A stretch of 64,000 nt of DNA from Janthinobacterium fluminis (GTDB taxonomy: Bacteria > Pseudomonadota > Gammaproteobacteria > Burkholderiales > Burkholderiaceae_D), in assembly GCF_028595325.1 (NCBI RefSeq), contig NZ_JAQQXR010000004.1, forward strand, positions 248,001 through 312,000. Reading direction: 5' to 3'. Both the position numbers and the translations under genes were made by a program. The notes under the pieces are model-generated. The model saw only the letters and a list, made by a program, of their open reading frames with translations, made no database searches and was not told where the DNA came from. This document shows, piece by piece, positions 52,501-60,615 of the stretch (position 1 is the stretch's first letter; each line of letters starts with the position of its first letter).

Positions 52501-55500
52501 CCGATGCCGCCGGCGCCGCCGATGACGAGGTACACGCCGCCCCGGCGGTAGGGCGCCGCCGCCCCGGCCGCCACCCGCGCCGGCAGCAGCTGCTGCCGAT
52601 ACCACTGGCCGCCGCGCCACGCCCAGCCGTTGCCCTGGGCATCCGGCGCCAGGCGCAGCGCTTCGGCCACCGGCCAGGCGCCGTCCTGCGGCATGTCGAC
52701 CAGCCGCAGCTGCCAGTTCAGGTACTCCTTGGCCAGCGAACCGATCAGGCCATGCACGCCGGCGTGGGCCGGATTGACCGCCTCGTCCGCATGCACCGCC
52801 TGGGTTTGCGCGGTCAGCACGCTCCAGCGCAGCGCCCTGCTGCCGTAACCGGCTTCGAGCAGGGCCTTGACCAGCCGGAAGCACTGCAGCACGCCGTCGT
52901 GCTGGGCCGCGATCATCGCGTCCTCGGCAAGGCCGGGCGATCCGGCCTCCGGCGCCACCCAGAGCAGATGTTCGATCTCGCCCTGGGCGGCCAGCGCCGC
53001 CGCCAGCGCGGCAGGGCTGCCGGCGGCGTCCAGCTCGGCGACCTCTCCCTGGAACTGCCGCCGCAGCGTTTCCCGCAGCGCGCCGCCGCCGCCGACCAGC
53101 AGCACCCGCCCCGGCGCGGCCTGCACGGCCGGTGCCACGACGTCCCACACCGGCGCCAGCAGCGTCAGGCGCTCCGCGCCGTCGTCAGGCGCCGCGCCGG
53201 CAAACCCCTCGCCGTCGAGCGGACGGCTGGCGAAGCCCTTCAATTGCGCGCACACCACGCCCTCGTCGTCGCACAGCGTGATGTCGACCTTGCGGACGCG
53301 GTCCTCGAGCGTACTGCCCGCCTCGGGGCGCACCCAGGCCCACATCCGCTCGCCGCAGCGGCCGACGACGTCGACCTCGCGCACGGCGAACGGCAAAGCC
53401 AGTTGCGCCGCGCCGTCGTCCGGCGCCAGCCCGGCCACGGCCTGCAAGGCCGCATCGAGCAGGCTCGGATGCAGCACGTAGTCGCCGCCCGACGCCGCCA
53501 GCGAGGCCGGCAATTGCAGGCGCGCCAGCGCCTGGCCGGCGCCGACATAGATCACCTCGATGGCCTGCTGCGCCGGCCCGTATGCCAGTCCCAGCGCCGC
53601 GAAGCGGCGGTAGCACTCGGCGCCGTCCAGCACCAGGCGGTCGCACTGCGTGCGCAGCGCCGCCGGGTCGAGCCGCTCGGCGGCCCCCGCCGGCAAGGCT
53701 TCGGCCGTGCCCTGGCTGTGCACCACGTCCGCATCGCTGTAGACCGCGAAGCCGACGGAGCCGTCCGCTTCCGGATACAGCCCGATATGCACCTCCACCG
53801 GCTGGTCGGCCACCACGGGCCGCGCCCAGACGACATTTTTCAGGCGCACGCCGCCGCCGGCGTCCGCGCCGCCGGCCTGGAGCAGCGCCGCGCGCGCCAT
53901 TTCCAGGTAGGCCACCGCCGGCAGGATGCGGCGGCCCTGCACGACGTGGTCGGCCAGGAAGAACTCGCCGCCGCTGAAGCGGCTGCTGAAGCGCTGCTCC
54001 GACAGATCGGAGGTGTTGCGTTGCACCAGAGGGTGCAGGAACGCCATTGCGCCCACCGCCTGATCCGCGGCCGATGCGCCGAATTGCGGGACCCAATAGC
54101 GCTCGCGGGCGAACGGATAGGTCGGCAAGCTGACGCGCCGCGGCCGGTTTGCGCCGTACAGCCCGTTCCAGTCGAACGCGAAGCCCTTGACCCACAGCTC
54201 CAGCAGCTTGTCCAACTTGCCCTTGGCTACCCAGGCGCCTATCGTGACGGCCATGTCGTCGTCGGCGGCCAAGGCCGCTAGCGATTCCCGGCTTTGCCCG
54301 GTCTGGCCACGGTACAGATTGTCGATGCCGTGCTCGCCGGCCAGATACGCGGCGAGCTTTTCCCTGAGCTCGGCCATCGAGCTCACCAGCAGCGCCAAGC
54401 GCTCCTCCATCGCCTCGCGCCCGACCTGCAAAGTGTAGGCAATATCGGCCAGTTGCGCATCGCTCCAGCCGGCAGCGCCGATCGCCTCGGCCAGATGCCG
54501 CGCGTACTCCTGCAGCCGCTCCGGATTCTTCGCCGACAGCAGCAGCGCCACGGGAAGTTCCAACGGTGCCGTGGGGCGCGCATCCGCTTCGGCGACGTAT
54601 TCCTCGATGACCACGTGGGCATTCGAGCCGCCCGCGCCGAACGACGACACGCCGGCGCGGCGCGGCAGCTCCACGGCACGGCCGTCGACGTCGAGCACCG
54701 GCCGTTTCCATTCAGCCAGTTCGCGCTGGACGACGAAAGGCGTCGCCGCGAAGTCGATGTTCGGGTTCAGCGTCTGCGAATGCAGGCTCGGCGCCAACTG
54801 CCCATATTGCAACTGCAACAATACCTTGGTCACGCCGGCGACGCCGGCCACCGCCTCGCCGTGACCGATGTTCGATTTCACCGAGCCGATGGCGCAGAAC
54901 TGCCGGTCCGCCGTGTGCTCGCCGAACGCCTTGCTCAGGCCGGTGATTTCGATCGGGTCGCCCAGGGCGGTGCCCGTGCCGTGCGCCTCGACGTAGCTGA
55001 TCGTGCGCGGGTCGACACCCGCCTCCTTGAGCGCCTGGCCGATCACCGCCGCCTGGGCCAAAGGATTCGGCACCGTGTAGCCGTTGGTCTTGCCGCCGTG
55101 GTTGAGCGCCGTGGCCTTGATCACGCCGTAGATATGATCGCCGTCGGCGATGGCCTGTTCCAGCGGCTTCAGGATCAATGCGCCTACCCCTTCGGCCGGC
55201 ACGTAGCCGTCGCCCCCCTCGCCAAAGCTTTCGCAGCGGCCCTTGCTCGATGCGAACTTTCCCTGCGCCAGAAGCAGGTATTTGTTCGGGTGGATGGTCA
55301 CGTTGACCCCGCCGGCAATCGCCATCTCGCACTTGCCATGCAACAGGCTTTCGCAGGCCAGATGGATCGCCGTCAGCGAACTGGAGCACATGCTGTCCAT
55401 CGACAGGCTCGGGCCGTGCAGATTAAAGTGATACGAGACGCGGTTGGCGATCGAGGCCGGACTGCCGCCCAGCGCCAGGTGGTTGCCCCTGGCCTGTTCC

Positions 55501-58500
55501 TGGGCGCCGTAGAGCTGGTACTCCTCGAAAAACACCCCGGCATACACGCCCACCTTGCGCTCCCGCCCGTGCCGGCCCAGCGCTTCGCGCGTGTAACCGG
55601 CGTCTTCCAGGGCGCCGTGCACACACTGCAGGAACAGCCGTTCCTGCGGGTCGACGAATTCGGCCTCGCGCGGCGACATATTGAAGAACTGCGGATCGAA
55701 CTCATCGACACCGTCGATGAAGCCGCCCCATTTGCTGTAGGTAAAACCCGGCTTGTTCTTGTCGGGATCGAAATAGCGGCTATGATCCCAGCGCTCCGGC
55801 GGGACTTCTGTGACACAGTCCCTGCCCTCGCGCAGATTGTCCCAGAACGCCTTCAAGTCGCGGGCCTGCGGATAACGTCCGGCAGCCCCGATGATTGCGA
55901 TGCCGCCGTGGCCGCGGGCCACCGGTGCGGCGCCGGGCGCTCCCTGCGCCGCCAAGGCGAAACGCTGGCGCCGCGTGCGCGCCGGCGGATGGGCCGGCAC
56001 GCCGGGCGGCTCCACATCCGGACGTCCCGGCTGGCTGAGCTTGAGCAAGCCGGCCAGGCGTTCATGGTGGCTGGCGATGAAATAGCCGCTCAGCGCGTCG
56101 AGAGTCTGATATTCAAAGAGCAGGGTTTTCGACAGCGGGCCGAAGGTTTTCTCAAGTTCGGTGGTGAGCTGGGTCACCAGGATGGAGTCGATGCCATAAC
56201 GGTCCAGCTGCGCGTCGGCGTCAATCCGGTCGGCGGGCAGCTTGAAGACCCTGGCCAGCAGACGCTTGAAGTGCTGCAGGGCCTTCTCCTTCAGTTGGCC
56301 CGCGTCCGTGGCGGCGCCGGCCGCCTTCGCCGGCAACGCTTTGGCGATCCTGGGAGGCTCGGTCGATTCGGCCAGCCAGCGCCTTACCTTGGCCGGCGCG
56401 CCCTGCAGCACCATTGCCTGCCCGACACCGGCGCCCAGCACACCGTACAGCGCCTCGAAGCCGGCCTCGCTGGCCAGCGCCGTCAAGCCGGTCAGTTGGG
56501 CGATCCGCGCTTCGCTGGCGGCGTCCATCCGCATGCCACCTTCCTTCCACAGCGGCCAGTTCAGCGACACCGTCCGGCCATGCCGCAACCCCTGCGCCGC
56601 CAAACCGTTGCGGTAATGCGCGTAACTGTCCAGGAAACCGTTCGCCGCCGCATAGTCGGCCTGTCCGGCATTGCCCAATGCCGCACTGGTCGACGAGAAG
56701 CAGATCAGCCAGTCGAGCTCGACGTCGCGGCTCGCCTCGTCCAGATGCAGCAGGCCCGCCACCTTCGGCGCCAGCACCGCCTCAACCTCTTCCGGCGTCT
56801 TCTTCAGCAGCAGGCTGTCGCGCAACACCCCGGCCGCGTGCACGATGCCGTGCAAGCCCTGGTACTCTTCCCGCACCTGCAAGACCAGCTGGCGCACGGC
56901 TTCCCGGTCGGCCACGTCGAGCGCCCGGTAGGCCACCGTCGCCCCCAGCGCTTCCAGCGCCCGCACATGCTGGCGGCCGGCGTCGTCAAGTTCCCGGCGC
57001 CCCGTCAGCACCAGCGTGACACCGCGCGCCCGGCGTGCGATTTCCGTGGCGAACAACTGCCCCAGGCCGCCCAGCCCCCCGGTGAGCAGATACACGCCGT
57101 CGGCCTTCCACGGCGGCGCCGCCGCTTCGGCCGTCATTTCCTCCCAGCCGGCCACCTCGCGCTGGCCGTCCACATGGCGGATGAGCACATCCTGCGGACA
57201 GGCCGCATTCGCGGCCAGCATGGCCGCCAGAGCGTCCGCGTCCACTCCCGAGCCGACGGCGATCAACTGGCCGACCAGCTTCGGCTGCTCCTGCCGCGCC
57301 GTCCTCAGCAAGCCGGCCAGCCCGGCCAGCGCCTGGCGCGGCCCTTCGGCCGGCACCACCACCTGCAGCAGCACCGGCCCGGCCGGCTTGCCTTGCAGGA
57401 TGGCCTGCACCGCCGCGCACAGCCGCTGCACCGCAGTGCCGTAGTCGGCCGCCAGATCGTTCCCGGCCGCCAGCTCGACGCAAGCCGTGTCGCCCATCCT
57501 TTCCTGCAAGACCGGCGCGGCAACGCCCACCCCGCACAGCACCGCGTGGCGCTCCTGGTACTGCGGCGCGGCGCCCTGCGCCGGCTGCCGCCGCCATTCC
57601 GGCCGCAGCAGCAACACGCTACCGGCGCCCAACTGGCCTTCCACCACCCGGGCGGCGAAACCCAGCAGCCGCACCGCGACCACGCCCTCGTCGTCGCACA
57701 GCGTGACGTCGTATTTGCGGACCTGGGCCGTGCTGTCGCCGCTCGCCTTCACCAGCGCCCACATCTGCGGCGTGCAGCGGCCGACGATCTCGACTGTTGC
57801 CACCGCAAACGGCAAGGCCAGTTGCCCCTGTTGCTCGTCACCGGCCAGACCGGCGACCGCCTGCAAGCCGGCATCGAGCAGGCTCGGATGCAGCACATAA
57901 TCGAGCACGCCGGCCGCCACGCTTGCCGGCAGTTGCAGCCGGGCCAGCGCCTGGCCGGCGCCGACGTGAATCGCCTCGATGGCTTGCTGCGCGGGGCCGT
58001 ATGCGAGCCCCAGCGCGGCAAAGCGCGCATAGCAGTCGCTTCCCGCGAGCGTGGCGGCGCCGCATTGCGCGCGCAGCGCGGCCAGGTCGAGCCGCTCCGC
58101 CGCGCCCGGCTGGAAGGTTTCCATCGTACCCAGGCTGTGCACCCGCTCCTCGCCGCTGTAAATCTCGAAGCCGACCGCTCCGCCCTCTTCCGGGTACAGG
58201 CCGATATGCACCTCCACCGGCTCGGCCTCCACCACCAGCGGCCTGGCCCAGGCCACTTCCTTGAGCCGCACGCCGGCGCTCTCGGCCAGCCCGCCGGCCT
58301 GGATCAGCGCCGCCCGCGCCATTTCCAGATAAGCCACGCCGGGCAACACCCGTTTGCCCTGGACGACGTGATCGGCCAGGAAAAATTCCTCGCCCGTCAG
58401 CCGCGTGCTGAAACGCTGCTCCGACAAATCCGACGTGTTGCGCTGTACCAGAGGATGCAAGACCGGCACGCCCTGCCCCGCCGGGCGCGCCTGGTATTGC

Positions 58501-58577
58501 CGGATCAAACTTACTGCCTCACCCTTGTCAATTCGCTTGTTCTTGACTTCGTTTAGTATGTAGTTCAATAAGTCCAT
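42195..58577 (-). CDS. Trans-AT polyketide synthase, terminal subunit (5,460 residues)
   Basis: This giant modular enzyme has no acyltransferase domain, so extender units must come from a separate AT. Residue order: docking helices 1-35; DH 41-285 (His70, Asp235); KR 490-680; ACP (Ser798); KS 888-1327 (Cys1064); DH 1515-1755 (His1544, Asp1708); KR 2010-2245; C-methyltransferase 2290-2645 with ILEIGAGTGG; ACP (Ser2715); KS 2808-3220 (Cys2965); KR 3630-3860; ACP (Ser3922); KS 4014-4430 (Cys4183, but HGTGT lost); degenerate methyltransferase-like region 4620-5050; ACP-like (Ser5101); thioesterase 5190-5460 with Cys5279 in GWCIAGN. The DH domains keep HxxxGxxxxP. All KRs keep the Asp associated with D-configured alcohols. 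It starts 70 bp after the upstream PKS gene. Confidence 0.95.
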   Translation of the reverse strand: MDLLNYILNEVKNKRIDKGEAVSLIRQYQARPAGQGVPVLHPLVQRNTSDLSEQRFSTRLTGEEFFLADHVVQGKRVLPGVAYLEMARAALIQAGGLAESAGVRLKEVAWARPLVVEAEPVEVHIGLYPEEGGAVGFEIYSGEERVHSLGTMETFQPGAAERLDLAALRAQCGAATLAGSDCYARFAALGLAYGPAQQAIEAIHVGAGQALARLQLPASVAAGVLDYVLHPSLLDAGLQAVAGLAGDEQQGQLALPFAVATVEIVGRCTPQMWALVKASGDSTAQVRKYDVTLCDDEGVVAVRLLGFAARVVEGQLGAGSVLLLRPEWRRQPAQGAAPQYQERHAVLCGVGVAAPVLQERMGDTACVELAAGNDLAADYGTAVQRLCAAVQAILQGKPAGPVLLQVVVPAEGPRQALAGLAGLLRTARQEQPKLVGQLIAVGSGVDADALAAMLAANAACPQDVLIRHVDGQREVAGWEEMTAEAAAPPWKADGVYLLTGGLGGLGQLFATEIARRARGVTLVLTGRRELDDAGRQHVRALEALGATVAYRALDVADREAVRQLVLQVREEYQGLHGIVHAAGVLRDSLLLKKTPEEVEAVLAPKVAGLLHLDEASRDVELDWLICFSSTSAALGNAGQADYAAANGFLDSYAHYRNGLAAQGLRHGRTVSLNWPLWKEGGMRMDAASEARIAQLTGLTALASEAGFEALYGVLGAGVGQAMVLQGAPAKVRRWLAESTEPPRIAKALPAKAAGAATDAGQLKEKALQHFKRLLARVFKLPADRIDADAQLDRYGIDSILVTQLTTELEKTFGPLSKTLLFEYQTLDALSGYFIASHHERLAGLLKLSQPGRPDVEPPGVPAHPPARTRRQRFALAAQGAPGAAPVARGHGGIAIIGAAGRYPQARDLKAFWDNLREGRDCVTEVPPERWDHSRYFDPDKNKPGFTYSKWGGFIDGVDEFDPQFFNMSPREAEFVDPQERLFLQCVHGALEDAGYTREALGRHGRERKVGVYAGVFFEEYQLYGAQEQARGNHLALGGSPASIANRVSYHFNLHGPSLSMDSMCSSSLTAIHLACESLLHGKCEMAIAGGVNVTIHPNKYLLLAQGKFASSKGRCESFGEGGDGYVPAEGVGALILKPLEQAIADGDHIYGVIKATALNHGGKTNGYTVPNPLAQAAVIGQALKEAGVDPRTISYVEAHGTGTALGDPIEITGLSKAFGEHTADRQFCAIGSVKSNIGHGEAVAGVAGVTKVLLQLQYGQLAPSLHSQTLNPNIDFAATPFVVQRELAEWKRPVLDVDGRAVELPRRAGVSSFGAGGSNAHVVIEEYVAEADARPTAPLELPVALLLSAKNPERLQEYARHLAEAIGAAGWSDAQLADIAYTLQVGREAMEERLALLVSSMAELREKLAAYLAGEHGIDNLYRGQTGQSRESLAALAADDDMAVTIGAWVAKGKLDKLLELWVKGFAFDWNGLYGANRPRRVSLPTYPFARERYWVPQFGASAADQAVGAMAFLHPLVQRNTSDLSEQRFSSRFSGGEFFLADHVVQGRRILPAVAYLEMARAALLQAGGADAGGGVRLKNVVWARPVVADQPVEVHIGLYPEADGSVGFAVYSDADVVHSQGTAEALPAGAAERLDPAALRTQCDRLVLDGAECYRRFAALGLAYGPAQQAIEVIYVGAGQALARLQLPASLAASGGDYVLHPSLLDAALQAVAGLAPDDGAAQLALPFAVREVDVVGRCGERMWAWVRPEAGSTLEDRVRKVDITLCDDEGVVCAQLKGFASRPLDGEGFAGAAPDDGAERLTLLAPVWDVVAPAVQAAPGRVLLVGGGGALRETLRRQFQGEVAELDAAGSPAALAAALAAQGEIEHLLWVAPEAGSPGLAEDAMIAAQHDGVLQCFRLVKALLEAGYGSRALRWSVLTAQTQAVHADEAVNPAHAGVHGLIGSLAKEYLNWQLRLVDMPQDGAWPVAEALRLAPDAQGNGWAWRGGQWYRQQLLPARVAAGAAAPYRRGGVYLVIGGAGGIGEVWSEHVIRGHAAQVVWIGRRPADADIEAKIGRLARLGPAPLYIAADAADRQALERACRQVKERFGAIHGVIHSAIVLRDQSLANMDEARFGASLSAKVDVSVRLAQVFGEAELGGALDFVLFFSSLQSFTKAAGQSNYAAGCTFKDAFAHQLGRVLPCRVRVMNWGWWGGVGVVASSAYRERMAQMGLASIEPDEGMAALATLLGGGAGQLALLKTTAQAARQGPQFAEAVQVFAPQYAALLGTLDTSAGKALAPAGQAEARAFDAPLQAMLGRLLCGQLQALGLGAGQQGTAAECAAALGLPAMYGRWFEQSLRLLAEQGYLQFDGGQVSTRGMAPVDMAAAWTEWEERKALWLETPAFRAQVALVETTLRALPDILGGRVPATEVMFPGSSMRLVEGVYKHNPVADYFNAVLAEVVLAFVQARLRQDPGAQVRILEIGAGTGGTSALLFERLRPYAAHVGEYCYTDLSKAFLFHAEKEYGPANPYLRYQLFDAGRSLAEQDLQAGSYDLVVATNVLHATGNIRQSVRNAKAALRANGLLLLNEISRSHVFTHLTFGLLEGWWLYEDPELRIPGCPGLSAEGWRKVLRDEGFGAVVYPAGDKEALGQQIIAAESDGVARQRLAPPPVRQPLQPNKPAEDRPGTPSLPHSPLHERAVAYFTGLLAKTLKLPSHKISSAEPLEKYGIDSILVVEMTTALQGVFENVSSTLFFEYRTIDELAGHFIKTQPEALGKVLKLTPGSAVGAAPQAQAARIAAPARTARRLLARGPAQPAAPGPLLAGRDVAIVGMSGRYAQAGNVDEFWENLKQGRNCISEIPAERWDHRRYFDAEKGRPGKSYSKWGGFIDGVDRFDPLFFNIAPREAEHMDPQERLFLMEAYASIEDAGYTPASLSPSGKVGVFAGVMNSNYGSGTRYWSIANRVSYLFNFQGPSLAVDTACSSSLTAVHLALESLRSGACDVAIAGGVNVIIDPVQYVALSAMNMLSAGDSCRSFGDGADGFVDGEGVGALVLKPLHQAIADGDPVYGVIKASALNHGGKTNGYTVPNPHAQAALVAGALAEAGIDPRSISYLEAHGTGTPLGDPIEIAGLSKAFGATTQERQFCAIGSVKSNIGHCESAAGIAAVTKVLLQLKHGQLAPSLHAEVLNPHIDFAATPFRVQRELGEWLRPADQPRRAGISSFGAGGANAHLVIEEYVAPVEQSSPRLVSANEPVLVVLSAKNEERLRERAQQLLAAIAATGWRDEKLAGLAYTLQVGREAMDERLALLVGSTAELHDKLAAYLAGDDSIEHLYRGQVKRNKEAMAVFAADEELQEAVAKWSERKKFGKVLDLWVKGLAFDWNMLYGEGKPQRMSLPTYPFARERYWLDRAAAPAVAAADVAVPAPDARAAGSAGRLSLLAPVWQPEQPVGTGEPARGGVLIVGGTALQQDMLRRQYRVAQLADFAPGNSIAEIADALAGHDDFDQLVWIVPEALSLDVADEALIAAQRDGVLHGFRLVKALLATGYGGKALEWSVFTTQTQAVGGDEVIAPAHAGIHGLIGALAKEYPNWTVRLIDFPAGGAWPLAQALALATDAQGNSWAWRSGQWYRQQLLPAEVPLSGRAAYRQGGVYVVIGGAGGIGEAWSAHVIGQYGAQVIWIGRRPLDAAIQGRIDRLARLGPAPHYIAADAGNLAALRQARETILQRFGSIHGVIHSALVLGDQSLANMDEARFGASLSAKVDVSVRLAQVFGGGDALDFVLFFSSLQSFARGAGQSNYAAGCLFKDAFAQRLGQLWPCPVKVMNWGWWGSVGVAAAPAYQGRMQQLGLASIEPEEGWAALTQLLDGRFGQLALLKTAAAQPAAAPARTPPATPAAVRFDDEQLRQLGVAAFKKLVGGLLHVPEQQIDATESLATYGIDSISVNQLCGLLVGVFADVNNALFFDCQSIDELIAHFLATQRDALAAWVAADALPQPAHAAAPQLAEALAAVQPQQECAAQPAMAAPPQQGGAAGIAIVGIACRFPDADSLDAYWQMLRSGSRADNRGPLRRWPERAADGGASPQSWGAFLDGVDRFDAAFFGIAPLHAETIDPQERLFLMSCWHALEDAGYGNDKWLAERSRAGEDVGVFAGVTSASYNLIGFEQSLAGTPRSTGLSFASIANRVSHALGLTGPSLAVDTMCSSSPVALHLACESLRRGECSMAIAGGVNLNLHPSRLDAMAEGKLICEDGASRSFAAGGKGFLAGEGVAAVVLKPLEAALRDGDTIHAVIKGSAVGHSGSTLNYFSPSSRGQGRVIASALESAGLGPDEVGYVEMQCVGDEATDAAEFEAIKSAYQTRQRRGEPLRLGSVKPNVGHAEAAAGMAQLLKVVLQLKHRMLVPTLIGGDINPQLNFAGANVAIQQELEAWSAAPLRVAINAFGAGGTAAHLIVESCPPAASALREDGPQLLVLSARSRAALRRSAEALAQRLAAEPAGLADVAYTLQVGRREFPHRLALVAESLEDALAQLHGWLADAAGSPVLATPAEGIAPVAGQPAAIEALAAAGDWSGLARVWIGGASIDWRKALSHPGRRRVALPGCAFDLRSFWPETGTAPAPAAVAPLALPPPARPVVGPVVAAEEFAGGKAGLLQSIATPADAAAYLDEQIKSIAEHLRLATVAILYAVLNDKGVLFEERRGADGAIALYPQPAGGDAAATERLLERLTAGAADGADAASGKGGATLAERLGGRAMQATKWLLERLPGGGDKAAARLLKLVPGAQGLTAAYLLKLLAKTPFIVNDEAGARLALPATIRSRKQLEELRLQYEINLRALPEYQSYCELLVAILSGILDGQRPGPEQLAAASALLVDMFTVPSKLAFLNRMTADLCLAGRWAGRETIAVLAIGAGGFEFLSAIVAAAPPGARIEYRVVAGWPQVAKGITELGRERYPGVSFVSFVPMVPGALAAHLGESRYDVVLVNLQDPCAQEAAGLLDKLAADGRESLVFVSEAIESQGLQLILDLTGMWPQVLAKPGVPDRAALGDTLLRAGYRRQAIVDPVLTVFSREALAGYAGVAQASGGPDEAELADIRQFLQQTFADAVDDGSINDPQQNLADAGLPSMTWALIFAKLRQRFGKVIEPGFFAEAGAAPSVESLTRLLAGKLQAGAVLPPVPPIPDALAGLAMQRLVDAGQTEVVFEHAAQLGRGKFSSARGQVFEYFECGSGPALIFLTALAFSKSVWEDQIREFGGHYRLIFPHLPGHAGSVHGGVGFTFEELADDLVELMDALDVGEAHLVGWCIAGNIAQLLALRHPQRLKSLALVCTTPTDARMRGITQKDLEDYSVSPLLTYQMEFNNIYHEKFLAPEVARSLAIIRQTHVAVEPQALLSFIDSLFQFDTRKRLHEIQVPTLVVAGSCDIAFPVDQVALLKDGIRHSRFVVFDRSGHLPFLSQSSQFNAALRGFLDEASSSKAASELVGGAV
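46660..50154 (-). other. PKS part: KS, KR, ACP
   Basis: KS has VDTACSSSLTAVH, LEAHGTGTPLGDP and KSNIGH. There is no dehydratase. KR has VVIGGAGGIGEAW and FSSLQSFARGAGQSNYAAG. ACP has YGIDSISVNQL. Prediction: a beta-hydroxy thioester, carried to the terminal unit. Confidence 0.85.
50300..55915 (-). other. PKS part: KS, DH, KR, C-methyltransferase, ACP
   Basis: The KS has DSMCSSSLTAIH, VEAHGTGTALGDP and KSNIGH. DH has HVVQGRRILP and LLDAALQ. KR has GGAGGIG and FSSLQSFTKAAGQSNYAAG. The methyltransferase carries ILEIGAGTGGTS and VATNVLHAT. The ACP has YGIDSILVVEM. All catalytic residues are present, predicting an alpha-methyl enoyl intermediate. Confidence 0.85.
56060..58577 (-). other. PKS part: docking helices, DH, KR, ACP (second half of a split module)
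   Basis: The protein opens with the helical LLNYILNEVKNKRIDKGEAV, then a dehydratase (HVVQGKRVLP, LLDAGLQ), a ketoreductase (GGLGGLG, FSSTSAALGNAGQADYAAAN) and a carrier (YGIDSILV). Its ketosynthase is at the end of the upstream protein, so the module is split between two polypeptides. Expected product state: an alpha,beta-unsaturated thioester. Confidence 0.85.
56406..57762 (-). repeat. Near-identical DH-end/KR block, copy in the terminal PKS subunit
   Basis: This 1.36-kb block from the end of DH through KR is nearly identical to 61111-62470 in the upstream PKS gene. About 12 residue differences and one single-codon indel are counted over about 450 residues. Flanking DH N-terminal halves and ACPs are clearly more different. 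Confidence 0.85.
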
Positions 58578-58647
58578 GATACCGAATGCCTATTGTCAGT
58601 AATTAAAGCAATTACCGTCTTTCGGCAATTGCGTAGCGGCACAATTT

Positions 58648-60615
58648 TTAATCCGATTGCGCGTCGATGTCCTGCACGGCCGATTCCACACTCACACTGC
58701 CTTCCATTACCCGGTCCAGCAAGGCCATGTAGTAAGCTTCGTCGAAACTGGCCTGGGCCTTGCGCACTGCGGGCAGATGCCCATCCGTTTCCGGCACCCA
58801 GTAACGCTCGCGGGCGAAGGGATAGCTTGGCAAGCCCATGCGTTTCGGCCGGTATTCCCCGTAGAGCGCCTTCCAGTCGAACACCAGCCCCTTCACCCAC
58901 AGGTCCAGCACTTTCCCGAATTTCTTGCGCGCGACCCATTTCGCTATGGCTTCCTGCAATTCCTCGTCGGCGCTAAAGACCGCCAGCGCCTCCTTGTTGC
59001 GCTTGACCTGGCCACGGAACAGATCGGCGATGCCGCTTTGGCCCGCGACAAAGGCCGCCAGCCTCTCCTTCAGCTGCGCCATCGAATCCACCACCAGCGC
59101 CAGGCGCTCCTCCATGGCCTCGCGGCCCACCTGCAGCGTGTAGGCCAGCTCGGCCAGCCTATCGTCGCCCCAGCCATTGGCCTCGATCGCGGCCAGCAGT
59201 TGCTGCGCCTGCTCCTGCAGCCGCTCGGCGTTTTTCGCCGACAGCAGCACCAGCGCCGCACCGTCCGGCGTCGGTGGCCGCGTATCGGCCACGCCCACGT
59301 ACTCTTCGATCACCACGTGCGCATTGACGCCGCCGAATCCGAACGAGCTCACCCCCGCCCGCCGCGGCAATTCGCGCCCCCGCCCGTCGCGCAGCGCCGG
59401 CCACTCGCCGCTTTGCCGCACCAGATAGAAGGGGCTGTCCCGCAAGTCGATATAGGGATTGACCTCGTCGCAATGCAGGCTGCCGACCAGCGTCTTGTGG
59501 CGCAACTGCAACAGCACCTTGATCACCCCGGCCACGCCGGCGGCGAGTTCCAGGTGGCCGATGTTGCTCTTCACCGAGCCCAGCGCGCAGTGCGGCGCGT
59601 CCGGCGCCGCCGCGCCCGCGTCTTGGTACAGGGCCTTGAACGCCATCTTCAGCCCGTTCACCTCGATCGGATCGCCAAGCGGCGTGCCGGTGCCGTGCGC
59701 CTCGATGTAACCGACGCTGCGCGGGTCCACGCCGGCGGCCTGGTAAGCCTCTTTCAGCAAGTCCGCCTGGGCCTTGGGATTCGGCGCCGTCAGCGAGGTG
59801 GCCCGGCCGCCGTGGTTTTCCGCTGTGCCGCGTATCAAGCCGTAAATGTGGTCGCCGTCGCGTTCGGCGGCGCTGAGCCGCTTCAGCACCAGCATGCCGA
59901 CACCCTCGCCGCGCACATAACCGTTGGCCTGCGCCGAGAAGGTCTTGCAGCGGCCGTCTTCACACAACATGCCGGCCTTGCTGAAGCTGATATGCGCCTC
60001 CGGCGTGACCAGGGTATTGATGCCGCCGACGATCGCCAGCTCGCAGCCGCCGTTTTCAATCGCCATCACCCCCTTGCGCAAGGCCACCAGGGAACTCGAA
60101 CAAGCCGTCTCCACCGGCTCGCTGGGTCCATGCAGATTGAGCAGGTAGCTCATCCGGTTCGGCCCCACCGACGGCACCACGCCGGTCGCCGAATAGCCTT
60201 CGATCGGCAACTTTGCCCGGGCCAGCAAACTGCCATAGCCGGTGGCGCCGGTCCCCACGTAGAGCGCGGTGCGGGAACCCGACAGGCTGCCGGCCGCGTA
60301 GCCGGCGTCCTCGATGGCCTTCCAGACGTGGGTCATCAGCAGGCGCTGCTGCGGATCGATCACCTCCGCTTCCTTCGGCGAAATGCCGAAGAACAGCGGG
60401 TCGAACTCGTCCACGCCGTCGATGAAACCACCCCATTTGACGTTGCTCGTGTTTTCCTCGGTGGCCGGGTCGCCGTAGATTTTCCGCCAATCCCAGCGGC
60501 TGGCCGGAATCTCGCTGATGCAATCCTTTTTAGCAAGCAAGTTGTCCCAGAATTCCCCCAGGTCATGCGCCATCGGGAAGCAGCCGCTCATGCCGATGAT
60601 GGCGATCGCCTCGCG
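58648..60615 (-). other. PKS part: KS plus C-terminal docking helices (first half of the split module)
   Basis: An intact ketosynthase is followed by the post-KS linker (about 59298-58800) and about 30 residues with LLDRVMEGSVSVESAVQDI. The matching N-terminal LLNYILNEVKNKRIDKGEAV in the next protein suggests a helical-bundle docking pair, as known for KS/DH split modules of trans-AT systems. Confidence 0.75.
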
